A stretch of DNA of 64,000 nucleotides from Candidatus Epilinea brevis (GTDB lineage: Bacteria > Chloroflexota > Anaerolineae > Epilineales > Epilineaceae), in assembly GCA_016710785.1 (NCBI GenBank), contig JADJUE010000002.1, positions 434,001 through 498,000 on the forward strand, written 5' to 3'. The translations under genes were made by a program, and so were the position numbers. The notes under the pieces were generated by a model that saw only the letters and a list, made by a program, of their open reading frames with translations, made no database searches and was not told where the DNA came from. Positions 42,393 through 51,608 of the stretch are shown here, one piece after another; the stretch's first letter is position 1; each line of letters opens with the position of its first letter.

Positions 42393-43190
42393 TCAGCGGC
42401 CTTCGAAGAGGTTGGAGATGCCGCCGAGCACCGATCCCATGTCGCCGGACTTGCCGCTGGAGCGCACGGCCGGGGCGGCCTGCAGCACCCGGTCGGCCAG
42501 GCGGGCGAAGGGCAGCGACTGCACCCAGACCCGGCCCGTGCCGCGCAACGTGGCCAGGAAGAGCCCTTCGCCGCCGAAGACCATCGACTTGAGGTTGCCC
42601 GCGCGCTCGATGTCGTAGCTGATGCTGCGCTCGAAGGCCACCAGGCAACCGGTATCCAGGCGCAGGCTTTCGCCTTGAAGCCGCTTTTCCACGATGGTGC
42701 CGCCGGCGTGGACGAAGACCATGCCGTCGCCCTTGAGCTGCTGCAGGATGAAGCCCTCGCCGCCGAAGAAGCCGACGCCCAGCTTCTTGGCGAAGGTGAT
42801 GCTCACCTGCGTGCCCATGGCCGCGGCCAGGAAGGCGTCCTTCTGGCAGATGAGCTCGCCGCCGGTGGAGTCCAGGTCGATGGGAATGATCTTGCCCGGG
42901 TAGGGGGCGCTGAAGGCCACGCGGCGCTTGACCGCGCCGGTGTTGGTAAAATGGGTCATGAAGAGCGATTCGCCGGTGAGGGCGCGCCGTCCCACCTGGG
43001 CCAGCTTGCCTAGGAGGCCCTGGCTGGGAGAGCTGCCGTCGCCCATCTTGGTCTCGAAGACGATGTCATCTTCCATGTACATCATGGCTCCGGCTTCGGC
43101 GATGACCGTCTCCCTCGGGTCCAGCTCCACCTCGACGAACTGCATGTCGTCGCCGTGAACCTGGAAGTCGATGACGTGGCTGGCTGGCAT
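42393..43190 (-). CDS. AIM24 / TIGR00266 family protein
   Basis: 265 residues with the all-beta TIGR00266 layout: VELDPRETVIAEAGAMMYMEDDI, GESLFMTHFTN, PGKIIPIDLD, CQKDAFLAA, GEGFILQQLKGDG and VFGGEGLFLATLRG. Members are soluble and of unknown function. The C-terminus carries a low-complexity Ser/Gly segment. Confidence 0.9.
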   Translation of the reverse strand: MPASHVIDFQVHGDDMQFVEVELDPRETVIAEAGAMMYMEDDIVFETKMGDGSSPSQGLLGKLAQVGRRALTGESLFMTHFTNTGAVKRRVAFSAPYPGKIIPIDLDSTGGELICQKDAFLAAAMGTQVSITFAKKLGVGFFGGEGFILQQLKGDGMVFVHAGGTIVEKRLQGESLRLDTGCLVAFERSISYDIERAGNLKSMVFGGEGLFLATLRGTGRVWVQSLPFARLADRVLQAAPAVRSSGKSGDMGSVLGGISNLFEGR

Positions 43191-43369
43191 GGTTGATTGC
43201 TCCTTGGACAGAGGTTGCTGCGCCCCGCAGGCCGATCCCCTTGGGCTAAGATAATGCCGACTTCGCGGTCGACGGCCACCGGTCTACGCCGCAAGGGTCC
43301 GGCCGGTTGCTCAAGATAGCACGGGCCGGGGCGTCGCCGCCGCATCCGCAGACCTCACGAGGGACACCG

Positions 43370-44011
43370 ATGACCGACCGCTTTATGCGCAACGCCATGT
43401 GGCTGAGTGCTTTCCTGGCCCCTTTGCTCGTGGCCTGTGATCCGGCCACGGCGCAGCCCGCGGTACCGCGGCCGCCCGCTGGTGGCGAAGTGGCGCTGGA
43501 GGCCGAGCTCGCCGGCTCTCCGGCGGCCTTTGTGGACGACCCCACCCCCTTGCCAGAGCCAGAGGAGAGCGGTGGGGGACAGCGGCTGTTGGCGATCTGC
43601 AGCGAGATCCACGGCGATCTGGCCGACGCTGTAGGCTTGAGCACTTCCGACTTCCTGTTGCGGCCGGCCGACGTGCCCAACGCCGTGTGGGGCAACATCC
43701 TGGACGGCTGCCGGTTGTCCTGGTCCGGTCCGGGCGCGAACCTGGCCTTCGGGCGGAGCGCCGTGGATCTGCCGGCCTTCAAGGCCCAACGGGCGCTGCT
43801 GCGGGCAGGTTGGGAAGAGGATGCGGACCACATGCAGGATCAGCCGGGCGGATTCGTCCGCGGCTTCGTGCAAGGCAACAAGCTGTGCCTGTTGGCTTGG
43901 CGCTTCCGACCCCCGACCGGCCGGCCCTGCCCCGCGGATGATCCTGTCACCTGCGGCCTCGGGCCGGCCGAACTGGATTATGACATCAGCCTCAGCTGCG
44001 CCGAGTATTGA
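43370..44011 (+). CDS. hypothetical lipoprotein
   Basis: 213 residues with a lipoprotein signal (WLSAFLAPLLVAC), then an acidic Pro-rich linker and a compact Cys-containing domain (AICSEIHGDLADAV, NILDGCRLSW, GNKLCLLAWRF, VTCGLGPAELDYD, LSCAEY). The five spaced cysteines may form disulfides. Family not recognised. ATG follows ACGAGGGAC. Convergent with the SdrD-like gene. Confidence 0.7.
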   Translation: MTDRFMRNAMWLSAFLAPLLVACDPATAQPAVPRPPAGGEVALEAELAGSPAAFVDDPTPLPEPEESGGGQRLLAICSEIHGDLADAVGLSTSDFLLRPADVPNAVWGNILDGCRLSWSGPGANLAFGRSAVDLPAFKAQRALLRAGWEEDADHMQDQPGGFVRGFVQGNKLCLLAWRFRPPTGRPCPADDPVTCGLGPAELDYDISLSCAEY

Positions 44012-44020
44012 TGCCGCCGT

Positions 44021-44041
44021 CAGGCGCCCCCGGGGCGCCTG
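44021..44041. terminator. hairpin between convergent genes
   Basis: CAGGCGCC-CCCGG-GGCGCCTG (inner bases may pair further), 4 bp from the SdrD-like stop and 10 bp from the lipoprotein stop. Confidence 0.55.
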
Positions 44042-44044
44042 GGT

Positions 44045-45436
44045 TCACGGACGCCGCGGGCGCTCTGGGCCTGGCTTCCCGTACACGGGCTTGCCATAGA
44101 CCGGTTTCATGGGTCGCTGCGGATCCCGAACCGGTTCGCGCAGAGAGATCGGCGCTTCGGGCGCATTGTTCTGCGGCTCGGACGGCGCAAGCGGATCCGG
44201 GGCCAAAGGATCCGTTGTCAGAGGATCCGGCGACCCGGAGCCGATGCCCTCGCGCATCGCGAAGCCGAAGTCCAAGGTGCGGTTGTCGCCCGCGCCGGTG
44301 CCGTCGACCTGCACTGCCGGTTCGCCGTCGGCGCTGAGGGTGATTGCGCGGCTGACCACCTGCGGCGGTTCAGCGGCGTAGGCAGCGGTCGTGCCGGCCA
44401 GCCCGCCGTTGTCGTCGCCATCCACGTCGTCGTCCGGATCGGCCGCGTTGTCCGCGCCGCTGCCCGCACCGCTGGAGCGCAGGCCGACCAGGGGGCCGTC
44501 GGCGGCGAAGTTGACCGGTTCTATCAGCACCAGATAGTCGCCGGGCGCCAGCTCGCAGAAGCCGTAGCGGCCGTCGGAATCGGTGCGGGTGGTGCGTAGC
44601 AGCGGATCCGCCGCGGACCAGCGGTCGTCGCCGTCCGCGTCGCGGTACAGTGACAGGGCTACGCCGCCGATGCCCAGGTCGCCGGCATCCGAGTCCAGGC
44701 GGCCGTCGTCTGCCAGGTCGACGAAGACCATGTCACCCAGGCAAAGGCCGGCCACCGGTTCTTCTCCGATTCGCACCAGGGCGGTGTGGGGTCCATCGGT
44801 CACCTGGCCGCCATTGGCGCTGACCGTCGCCAGGTTGCGGGCGGCGGCATCTACCGTGACCGCCAGGGCAATGAAGCGCACATCCACCACCACCGCGTCG
44901 CCGGGGTCCAGGCTGCCGTCGTCCAGCTGGGCCTCCAGCGCGGGCCAGCTCAGGGTGCCGCTGTTCTCATCGACTTCCGCCGGCGCCGGCTGGGCGGACA
45001 GAAACTGCAGATGGTTGGCGTCATAGCTGTCGCTCAACCGCAGGTCGGCCAGGGGCAGGTGGCTGGCATTGCGCAGCTCGATTCGGAAGCCCACCTCCTC
45101 GCCCACGCGCGCCGGATCCTGGGTGGTCAAGGTCTTGAGCACCTTGATGGCCGGCGCGAAGTCGGCGCCCACCGGCATCGCCCCGGCGCCTTCCGCGGTC
45201 CTGCCGGCATCCAATTCCGTGCCGCTGCGCGCTGAGGCCGCCCCGATGTCGGCGTCGGCTACCACGGCGGGCGTGCGCCTGGGCAGGGCGGCCATGATGC
45301 GTTCGCCCAAGGCACTGCCGCCGAGGAGGCGAATGCCGAAGATCGAGGCGGCGACAAAGGCCAGGACGGCCATCAGGGCCGAGAGACGCTGCAAGAGCGG
45401 CCGGCTGATGGTGATGAGCGGGCGCGGGCGTTGCAC
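44045..45436 (-). CDS. membrane-anchored DUF11 / SdrD B-like surface protein
   Basis: 463 residues. An N-terminal membrane helix (LMAVLAFVAASIFGIRLLG) anchors it; residues about 95-225 are a DUF11-like beta domain (KTLTTQDPARVGEEVGF, LRLSDSYDANHLQF) and 230-330 a SdrD B-like calcium-binding module (CLGDMVFVDLADDGRLD, LYRDADGDDRW, DGRYGFCELAPGDYLV). A calcium-like Asp-rich loop (DPDDDVDGDDNGG) follows. The C-terminus is Pro-rich with a short PVYGK repeat. Probably a structural envelope protein. Confidence 0.8.
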   Translation of the reverse strand: MQRPRPLITISRPLLQRLSALMAVLAFVAASIFGIRLLGGSALGERIMAALPRRTPAVVADADIGAASARSGTELDAGRTAEGAGAMPVGADFAPAIKVLKTLTTQDPARVGEEVGFRIELRNASHLPLADLRLSDSYDANHLQFLSAQPAPAEVDENSGTLSWPALEAQLDDGSLDPGDAVVVDVRFIALAVTVDAAARNLATVSANGGQVTDGPHTALVRIGEEPVAGLCLGDMVFVDLADDGRLDSDAGDLGIGGVALSLYRDADGDDRWSAADPLLRTTRTDSDGRYGFCELAPGDYLVLIEPVNFAADGPLVGLRSSGAGSGADNAADPDDDVDGDDNGGLAGTTAAYAAEPPQVVSRAITLSADGEPAVQVDGTGAGDNRTLDFGFAMREGIGSGSPDPLTTDPLAPDPLAPSEPQNNAPEAPISLREPVRDPQRPMKPVYGKPVYGKPGPERPRRP

Positions 45437-45595
45437 GGCAGGGCTCCTTATGAGGTTGGCTCCGCCGGAATGGACGGCGCCGGGGCGTGCGCGAACGGCC
45501 CTGATCGCGACAACAGGTGCAAATACCGCGATACGACCAGCCGATCGAACGGTGGGGGCCGGGCCGAAATAAGCCGCTGGCCCCCTGCTGAGCGC

Positions 45596-45624
45596 AGTTT
45601 AACACAATCGCAATACGGGTTCAA
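45596..45624 (-). promoter_or_regulatory. promoter of the SdrD-like gene
   Basis: Minus strand: TTGAAC (45624-45619), 17 bp, TAAACT (45601-45596). Leader about 150 nt. Confidence 0.6.
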
Positions 45625-45735
45625 GCGCGCCCGACGACGTTTCACGTCATGATCCGTAAGTTGCGCGGCGGCAATGGTCGGACGGGCCGCCACAAGCGAC
45701 ATCAGTGACCCTGGTCCCAACCAGCCTGCGACCAG

Positions 45736-45744
45736 TGCTATGAT
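45736..45744 (+). promoter_or_regulatory. extended -10 of the DUF2238 gene
   Basis: TGCTATGAT ends 7 bp before ATG 45752 and there is no ribosome site, suggesting leaderless mRNA. Confidence 0.55.
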
Positions 45745-45751
45745 ACCCGGC

Positions 45752-46378
45752 ATGCCATTCAAGGATCTTGAGCCCGGCCAACGCCCCGTGCTCGCTTCCG
45801 CTCTGCTGCTGCTGTTGGGCTTCACCGTCTACTATGTCCTGCGCGGGAACCGCGAGTTCATGATCTACATCGGGGTCATCGTGGGTTATCTGGCCTTGAT
45901 CCTGGCCACTCGCCGGCGGGTGCATTATCCGATCGACGTGCTCTGGGGTTTCCTGATCTGGGCCGTCCTGCACATGCTGGGCGGTTCGGTCTACATCGGA
46001 CAGACGCGTCTCTATGAGTTGATGCTGCTGCCGCTCAGCGCCAGCCTGCCCATCCTGCGCTACGACCAGGCGGTGCACATCTTCGGCTTCGCCGTCACCA
46101 CTTTGCTGGCGGTCGCGTTGTTGCGGCCTTACCTTGCCGCTGGGCGCCGTCCAGGGCGCGATCTGGCCTTGGTGGTGGTGATGGCCGGACTGGGCTTCGG
46201 CGCCCTCAACGAGATCATCGAGTACGGTGTGACCCTGGTGGTGTCGGATTCCGGCGTGGGGGATTACCAGAACACCTCGCTGGATCTGGTGGCGGACCTG
46301 GTAGGGGCCCTGGCGGCCTGGCTGTGGGTGCGTCGCCGGTGGCCGGTGGACTGGGAGAAGGATCGGGCGGAGGACTGA
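45752..46378 (+). CDS. DUF2238 (YjdF-like) membrane protein
   Basis: 208 residues, five to six membrane helices. Family motifs RRVHYPIDVLWGF, RYDQAVHIFGFAVTT, LNEIIEYG and GDYQNTSLDLVADLVGA are conserved; the His, Glu and Asp in membrane positions suggest a metal or catalytic site, but the function is unknown. Confidence 0.85.
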   Translation: MPFKDLEPGQRPVLASALLLLLGFTVYYVLRGNREFMIYIGVIVGYLALILATRRRVHYPIDVLWGFLIWAVLHMLGGSVYIGQTRLYELMLLPLSASLPILRYDQAVHIFGFAVTTLLAVALLRPYLAAGRRPGRDLALVVVMAGLGFGALNEIIEYGVTLVVSDSGVGDYQNTSLDLVADLVGALAAWLWVRRRWPVDWEKDRAED

Positions 46379-46568
46379 GGCGGAAGGCAGAAGCTATAGA
46401 ACCGGGGCCGCAGAGCCTTGCCGTCACGCCCACAGGAGCCCTCGATCTAACCCTCCGTCCCTGCGCGGGGTCTTACCTGAGGCAGGGGGACCGGCGTTCC
46501 GAACGCCGGGAATCGCAATGTCCGGCAGCGGCTTTCAGCCGGCCGGTGCCTTCATCAAGGAGCGCGAC

Positions 46569-49500
46569 ATGGCCAGGTCGATCCGCAACCCTTTCTTCGC
46601 CTTGCTCCTCGCCTGGCTTGCGTTGGCCTGGGGCGCTCCGATCCCTGGCGTGCAGGCTGCCGGCCCCGTGGTCGCCTATCGCCTGGCCGAAACCTGGTCC
46701 GACGCACCCTGGACTCTGCAGCCCGGACATTATCGCGATGCCTTCGACATCGCGTCGGCGCCCGATGGGACGCTGTACATGCTGGACGCCCGCTCTGCCG
46801 CGCAGATGAACTATCCGGCCGTGCACCGCCTTGGCGCCGACGGCAAGGCCCTGGCTGTCGTGCGCCTGCCGGGACGTTCCTACAATCTGGTCCCCACGCG
46901 CATGGACATCGGTCCTGACGGACACCTCTGGGTGCTTTGGATCAGCCGCGGACGCGGGCGTCCGCAGGTCCAGTTGGACCAGGTGCTCTTGGAGGCGTCG
47001 CCGCTGCGCGCCAGCCTGATCAGCCAACAGACCCTGGCGGAGGACTACCGTGACGTGGCTGTCGATCGGCTGGGTCGCGTCTTCCTGGCCCGTCACGCCG
47101 AATCGAGCCTCCTGGGCGTGGCGGCGGTCGATGTCTATCGCGATGGCATCCTGGACCATAGCATCACGGCCCCCGAGCTGGCGCTGCCCTATGCCGTAGA
47201 TGTCGCCGCCGACGGAACGGTCTACGTCCTGCACGAGATACCGCCGCCACCCAGCGAGGGGGGCGGTGGCGGCGGTCGCGGCCCGCGTGATCCCGGACCC
47301 TCGGCCGCTGAACCCGCGGGGCCGGCAGTCCTCGCCCGCGCATTCGCCGATCCGGTGACCGGTGTGGCCATCTTCGACGCTGCGCATGCCTGGTTGGAGA
47401 CGGTGCCCTTCGACTTCGGCATCGATGTGGCCACGGGTCCGGCCGGCACCTTCGTGGCCCGCTACGGCCAGGCCTTCGCCCTGCGGGAGACAGAGCCCTT
47501 GACCCCGCTGATCGGCCAGCGATGGACCGGCCAGCTGGCCCTGGAGGTGCCGTCGAGCGGCGGCCTCTTCGGTAGCTTGAGCCATTGCCAGTTCGAGGGC
47601 AGCATCGCCTTCCGCGAGCCGGCGCGGCGTCCGGCCCCGACCAGCCTGGACGGCGCCATGGACCATCCGGCGCTGGAGGGTCCGGCCCATCCGTTGCGGG
47701 CGGCCGCGGGGGGGCGCGTGGCCCTGTTGCAGGGCCGCTTCGGACCCGGCCCGGCGGAAGCTGAGGGCAGCCTGCGCGACCTCCTGCCCGCCGGGCCAGA
47801 GCCGCAGAACGTGCAGGACTGGAGCCTGAACGGCGCGCTGTCCGGGCAGATGGGCGTCTGCGCCCAGACCTTCCCGTCCGGCTGGGCGCGGGACGTGGCG
47901 CTTGACGGCGCTGCGGTGTACCACACGGTAGGCGCCAGCTGCGTGGAACGGCGGCCGGACGCCGGCTTCGCTGAATGGAACGAATGCTTGGATGGGCAAT
48001 GGGGCGACGGGGTCCGCACCGTTCTTGGCGCTGTGGCTGCCGATGCCGGCAAGGTGGCCTTGCTGGACCGCGGCGCGGCCGGTGTCACGGTGTTGGATCA
48101 GACCGGCGCTGAAGTGGACCGCTGGCTTCTGGGTGCTGGCGGTGTCGGCGGTGGCGTGGTGGTTGACCTCGACCTTGCCGGCGGGCGCCTGGTGCTGGCC
48201 GATCCCGGCCGCGCCCAGTTGGAGCTGCGCGACCTGAAGGGCCAGGTTCTCGGTGCTTGGGCGGCGCATGACGGTCCGGAGGCGGTGGCCTGGGGGCCGG
48301 AGGGCGATGTCTATGCCCTGGGCGTAGGCGGCTGGGGCCTGCGCTACAGCGACGCCGGGGAGTTGAAGGCTGCCTGGCCGATGCCCGACGCCCAAGCGCA
48401 GGCCCTGGACCTGGCGGTGGGCGACGACGGCCGGGTCTATGTGCCCTTCGTCCGCTACAGCCCGGAAGGTGACCTCATCGCGGCCCAGGGCGTCTGGGTC
48501 TTCGCGCCGACAGCATTGCCGGCGCCGGCCCTCCCACCGGCACCGGAGCTCTGCCAGACCCTGCCGGACAAGACCGCCGCGCCGCGGCGGGTCATGTTGG
48601 GAGATGCGGTGGGTGTCGAGCTGCGCGTCAGCGGCAGCTGCCCGGGCGAGGCGCAGCCGCTGCAGCTCATGATCGTCTACGACACCTCGCGTTCCATGAA
48701 CTGGGGCTATGCCCTGGCCGAGGCGCGGCAGAGTACCCTGGATCTGCTGGGCCGCTTCAATCCGCAGCGCGTCGAGGTGGGCGCAGTCAGCTTCAACGAC
48801 CAGGCGGCCTTGGTATCGCCCTTGACGCGCGACCTGGCCACCTTGGGGCGCCAGGTGGTGGCGCTCAGCGCGGTGGGCGACACGCAGCTTTCGGGCGCCC
48901 TGAATGTGGCCATTCAGCAACTGCGGACGGCGGTGAAGCCGCCGGATGTGAAACAGGCCATCCTCATCGTCACCGATGCCAACCCCAGCGATGATGCCTG
49001 GTCGCGGCTGGACCAGGCGCGAGCTTTGGGCATCGCGGTGGCGGCCATGGTCTTCGAGCAGGGCCAGGAAGCGGATCCCAGCTTCCTGGATTCCCTCGCC
49101 CAGGTGGGCGGTGAACTGCTCCTGGATCCGGCGCCGCGGCAGGTGGCGGCCTATGCCGACTCCCTGACGGCAACCCGGGACAACCCCGGCCTGTTCCGCG
49201 AGGTGACCCTGACCGACGACATCCCAGCCAACATGCGCTACGTCGCGGACTCTGCCCGCCCGCCGGCGACCTTCGACCCCGTCGCCAACCGCTTGACCTG
49301 GCGCCTGGGTGAGGTGGCCGCGGCCGACGGACTGCGCCTGACCTACCGCCTGATCCCGCAGGAGGTGGGCGACTGGCCCACCAACGTGCGCGCCGGTACT
49401 GAGCACGTGGATGCCATGGGCAACGCCGGCCGGCTGGTCTTCCCGATCCCCCGCGTGGAGGTGGTCGCCCCGGCCCTCCGTGCCATCTACCTGCCGCTCA

Positions 49501-50093
49501 TCATCCGCGAGCGCTGCCTGAGCCGGAGCCGACCCACGGATCTGGTGTTGGTGCTCGACAGCTCCAGCAGCATGGCGGAGCCGGCGCGCGGCGACCAGCC
49601 GGAAGGACCCACCAAGCTGGACGCGGCGCGGTCGGCGGCCGCGGCCTTCCTGCGCTTTCTACAGCTGCCGAGCGACCATGCGGCGGTGGTCAGCTTCAAC
49701 GAACAGGGGGCCGTTGCCGCGAGCCTCACCGGCGACCTGACGCTGCTCGACGCCGCCTTGGGCGGTCTGCGCACGGCGACGGGCACCCGGATCGACCGCG
49801 GCCTGGCGTCGGCCGGCGCCGAACTGGCTGCCGGTCGGCGTTCCGGCGCCCTCCCGGTGGTCATCCTGCTGACCGACGGCCTGCAGAACGGCGACGCCGC
49901 GCCGGTGCGATCCCAGGCGGCCGCGCTCAAGGCCGCCGGGACCCTGGTCTACGCCATCGGCCTGGGCGACGAAGTGGACGCGGCGCTGCTGCGAGAGGTC
50001 GCCAGCTCTGCGGATCGCTTCTATCCGTCGCCGACCGTTGACGACCTGGCGGCGATCTACGCCCAGATCTCGGAGCGCCTGCGTTGCGAGTGA
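46569..50093 (+). CDS. large secreted protein with NHL/propeller-like region and two vWA domains
   Basis: 1174 residues with signal peptide (FFALLLAWLALAWGAPIPGVQA); AGGAG precedes ATG 46569. Residues about 40-650 read as propeller-type repeats (DIASAPDGTLYMLD, DIGPDGHLWVL, VDVAADGTVYVLHE). The first vWA domain begins near 697 (MIDAS DTSRSM), the second near 991 (DSSSSM). Between them lies a DUF11-like beta segment and then IYLPLIIRERC near 973, the motif that normally ends exported proteins here, so the last 200 residues look like a later addition. vWA domains suggest metal-dependent adhesion or protein binding. Confidence 0.8.
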   Translation: MARSIRNPFFALLLAWLALAWGAPIPGVQAAGPVVAYRLAETWSDAPWTLQPGHYRDAFDIASAPDGTLYMLDARSAAQMNYPAVHRLGADGKALAVVRLPGRSYNLVPTRMDIGPDGHLWVLWISRGRGRPQVQLDQVLLEASPLRASLISQQTLAEDYRDVAVDRLGRVFLARHAESSLLGVAAVDVYRDGILDHSITAPELALPYAVDVAADGTVYVLHEIPPPPSEGGGGGGRGPRDPGPSAAEPAGPAVLARAFADPVTGVAIFDAAHAWLETVPFDFGIDVATGPAGTFVARYGQAFALRETEPLTPLIGQRWTGQLALEVPSSGGLFGSLSHCQFEGSIAFREPARRPAPTSLDGAMDHPALEGPAHPLRAAAGGRVALLQGRFGPGPAEAEGSLRDLLPAGPEPQNVQDWSLNGALSGQMGVCAQTFPSGWARDVALDGAAVYHTVGASCVERRPDAGFAEWNECLDGQWGDGVRTVLGAVAADAGKVALLDRGAAGVTVLDQTGAEVDRWLLGAGGVGGGVVVDLDLAGGRLVLADPGRAQLELRDLKGQVLGAWAAHDGPEAVAWGPEGDVYALGVGGWGLRYSDAGELKAAWPMPDAQAQALDLAVGDDGRVYVPFVRYSPEGDLIAAQGVWVFAPTALPAPALPPAPELCQTLPDKTAAPRRVMLGDAVGVELRVSGSCPGEAQPLQLMIVYDTSRSMNWGYALAEARQSTLDLLGRFNPQRVEVGAVSFNDQAALVSPLTRDLATLGRQVVALSAVGDTQLSGALNVAIQQLRTAVKPPDVKQAILIVTDANPSDDAWSRLDQARALGIAVAAMVFEQGQEADPSFLDSLAQVGGELLLDPAPRQVAAYADSLTATRDNPGLFREVTLTDDIPANMRYVADSARPPATFDPVANRLTWRLGEVAAADGLRLTYRLIPQEVGDWPTNVRAGTEHVDAMGNAGRLVFPIPRVEVVAPALRAIYLPLIIRERCLSRSRPTDLVLVLDSSSSMAEPARGDQPEGPTKLDAARSAAAAFLRFLQLPSDHAAVVSFNEQGAVAASLTGDLTLLDAALGGLRTATGTRIDRGLASAGAELAAGRRSGALPVVILLTDGLQNGDAAPVRSQAAALKAAGTLVYAIGLGDEVDAALLREVASSADRFYPSPTVDDLAAIYAQISERLRCE

Positions 50094-50138
50094 TGCGACG
50101 CGGGGAGGGCGGCGAGAGCGTGCCGCCTTCGATCCAGC

Positions 50139-50167
50139 TTGGACATGCCGCCCGCACGTGTTAAAAT
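50139..50167 (+). promoter_or_regulatory. tRNA-Ser promoter
   Basis: TTGGAC (50139-50144), 17 bp, TAAAAT (50162-50167), with transcription predicted about 15 nt before the tRNA. Confidence 0.75.
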
Positions 50168-50188
50168 CGCCCCTTCGATTCTGGCCGA

Positions 50189-50278
50189 GGAGAGGTCGCA
50201 TAGCCTGGCCTAGTGCGCGCGATTGGAAATCGCGTATCCCGAAAGGGATCGCGGGTTCGAATCCCGCCCTCTCCGCCA
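50189..50278 (+). tRNA. tRNA-Ser (anticodon GGA), CCA encoded
   Basis: Acceptor arm GGAGAGG pairs with CCTCTCC. The anticodon stem CGCGA/TCGCG encloses TTGGAAA, giving anticodon GGA. A long variable arm (TATCCCGAAAGGGAT) marks a class II tRNA, and the T arm is GCGGG-TTCGAAT-CCCGC. The 3' end is G-CCA. Confidence 0.95.
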
Positions 50279-50287
50279 GAACAGCCT

Positions 50288-50320
50288 CCCGCCCGTCCCG
50301 GCATCGCCGGGACGGGCGGG
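50288..50320. terminator. strong hairpin after tRNA-Ser
   Basis: CCCGCCCGTCCCGGC-ATC-GCCGGGACGGGCGGG, a perfect 15-bp stem 10 bp after the tRNA, then TATGCGTTTG. Likely terminator, or processing signal. Confidence 0.65.
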
Positions 50321-50341
50321 TATGCGTTTGGGGGCCTGCAC

Positions 50342-50347
50342 TATCAT
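50342..50347 (+). promoter_or_regulatory. -10 box of hemW
   Basis: TATCAT, 7 bp before ATG 50355, with only cytosines between and no ribosome site; a leaderless start is likely. No clear -35. Confidence 0.45.
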
Positions 50348-50354
50348 TGCCCCC

Positions 50355-51608
50355 ATGTCCTCCCAAGCCCTGTTGGTCCCCGAGCTGCCCGCCCCGCCCT
50401 CGCGCGGCCTGGGCATCTATGTGCACATCCCCTTCTGCGTCCGCAAGTGCGCCTACTGCGATTTCAATACCTATGCCGGCTTGGAAGCCCTTCACGAAAC
50501 CTATGTGGCCGCTCTTTGCCGCGAGATCACGCAGGCGGCACCCACCCATGGACATCGCAAGGTGGACTCAGTGTTCATCGGCGGGGGTACGCCTACCGTA
50601 CTGAGCGGCAGCCAGCTGGCACGGATTCTGGGCGCGTTGCGCGCCGGGTTCTCGATGGTGCCGGATTGCGAACTGACCGTCGAGGCCAATCCAGGGGCTA
50701 CGGACCAGAGCCGGTTCCGCGAGTTGGCGGATCTGGGCGTCAATCGGCTCAGCCTCGGCGCGCAGAGCTTCCAAGAGGCCGAGCTGCGCTTCCTGGGACG
50801 CATCCATGGGGTGGCAGAGCTGGGGACGGCTGTGGACGCGGCGCGGGCGGCGGGCCTGCAGCGCATCAATCTGGACCTCATCTTCGGCCTGCCCGGCCAG
50901 GAGCGGGTTGCCTGGCACCGCAGCCTCGACGCCGCCCTGGCCCTGGCGCCCGAGCATCTCAGCCTCTACAGCCTCATCGTCGAGCCTGAGACGCCCTTGG
51001 CCGCCTGGGTGGCCAGCGGCCGCGTGGCCGCGCCGGATGACGACCTGGCCGCCGACCTGTATGAGGACGCCCGAGAACGGATGGCGGCGGCCGGCTACCT
51101 GCACTACGAGATCGCCAACTGGGTCCGGCCGCCCGTGGCCGGCGAGGCTGTGGACGCTTGGACGAGCCCTCCCGGCGCCAGCCGCCATAACCTACGCTAT
51201 TGGCGCAATGAGGACTACCTGGGTTTCGGGCCCGGGGCGCACAGCTGCCTGCACCAGCCGGCCGCGGAGGGCGCCGCCCATCAGGCGCGGCGCTGGTGGA
51301 ACCTCAAGAGCGTGCCGGAGTACATTCGCCGCCTGGGCGCCGGGCAGGAGCCGGAGGACCAGTCGGAACGGGTGGTGGGTGCGCTGGCGATGGCCGAATC
51401 GATGATGCTGGGCCTGCGGCTGGTCCGTGAGGGCCTGTCGTGGGCGGCCTTCCAGCGGCTACACGGGGTAGATGCCCGCGAATGCTATGCGCCGATCCTG
51501 GCTGAACTCAGTGAATGGGGCATGTTGGAATCCTCGTCCTCAGCTCTGCGGCTCAGTGCCAAGGGCGTACCGTTGGGCAACCAGATCTTCAGCCGCTTCC
51601 TGCCCTGA
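50355..51608 (+). CDS. hemW: HemW haem chaperone (HemN-like radical SAM protein)
   Basis: 417 residues. Radical SAM motif CVRKCAYCDF (C-x3-C-x2-C followed by Phe, not Cys, which separates HemW from true HemN), GGGTPTVL, GAQSFQEAELRFLGR and NLDLIFGLPGQ; the HemN C-terminal domain follows (GFGPGAHSC, LMLGLRL-like EGLSWAAF). HemW delivers haem to membrane proteins. ATG 50355 is the first good start; longer frames run back through the tRNA. Its 3' end overlaps the convergent Mrr-type gene by 69 bp. Confidence 0.92.
   Translation: MSSQALLVPELPAPPSRGLGIYVHIPFCVRKCAYCDFNTYAGLEALHETYVAALCREITQAAPTHGHRKVDSVFIGGGTPTVLSGSQLARILGALRAGFSMVPDCELTVEANPGATDQSRFRELADLGVNRLSLGAQSFQEAELRFLGRIHGVAELGTAVDAARAAGLQRINLDLIFGLPGQERVAWHRSLDAALALAPEHLSLYSLIVEPETPLAAWVASGRVAAPDDDLAADLYEDARERMAAAGYLHYEIANWVRPPVAGEAVDAWTSPPGASRHNLRYWRNEDYLGFGPGAHSCLHQPAAEGAAHQARRWWNLKSVPEYIRRLGAGQEPEDQSERVVGALAMAESMMLGLRLVREGLSWAAFQRLHGVDARECYAPILAELSEWGMLESSSSALRLSAKGVPLGNQIFSRFLP

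Larger units (their letters stand above)
45437..45751. other. intergenic region between divergent genes, holding two promoters
   Basis: No convincing coding frame. It contains the minus promoter at 45596-45624 and the plus extended -10 at 45736-45744; nothing else was recognised. Confidence 0.6.

Noticed and set aside
46473..49406. 977-residue minus-strand open frame opposite the double-vWA gene
   Set aside because: Shadow frame with no signal, domains or ribosome site; the plus-strand product has clear domains.
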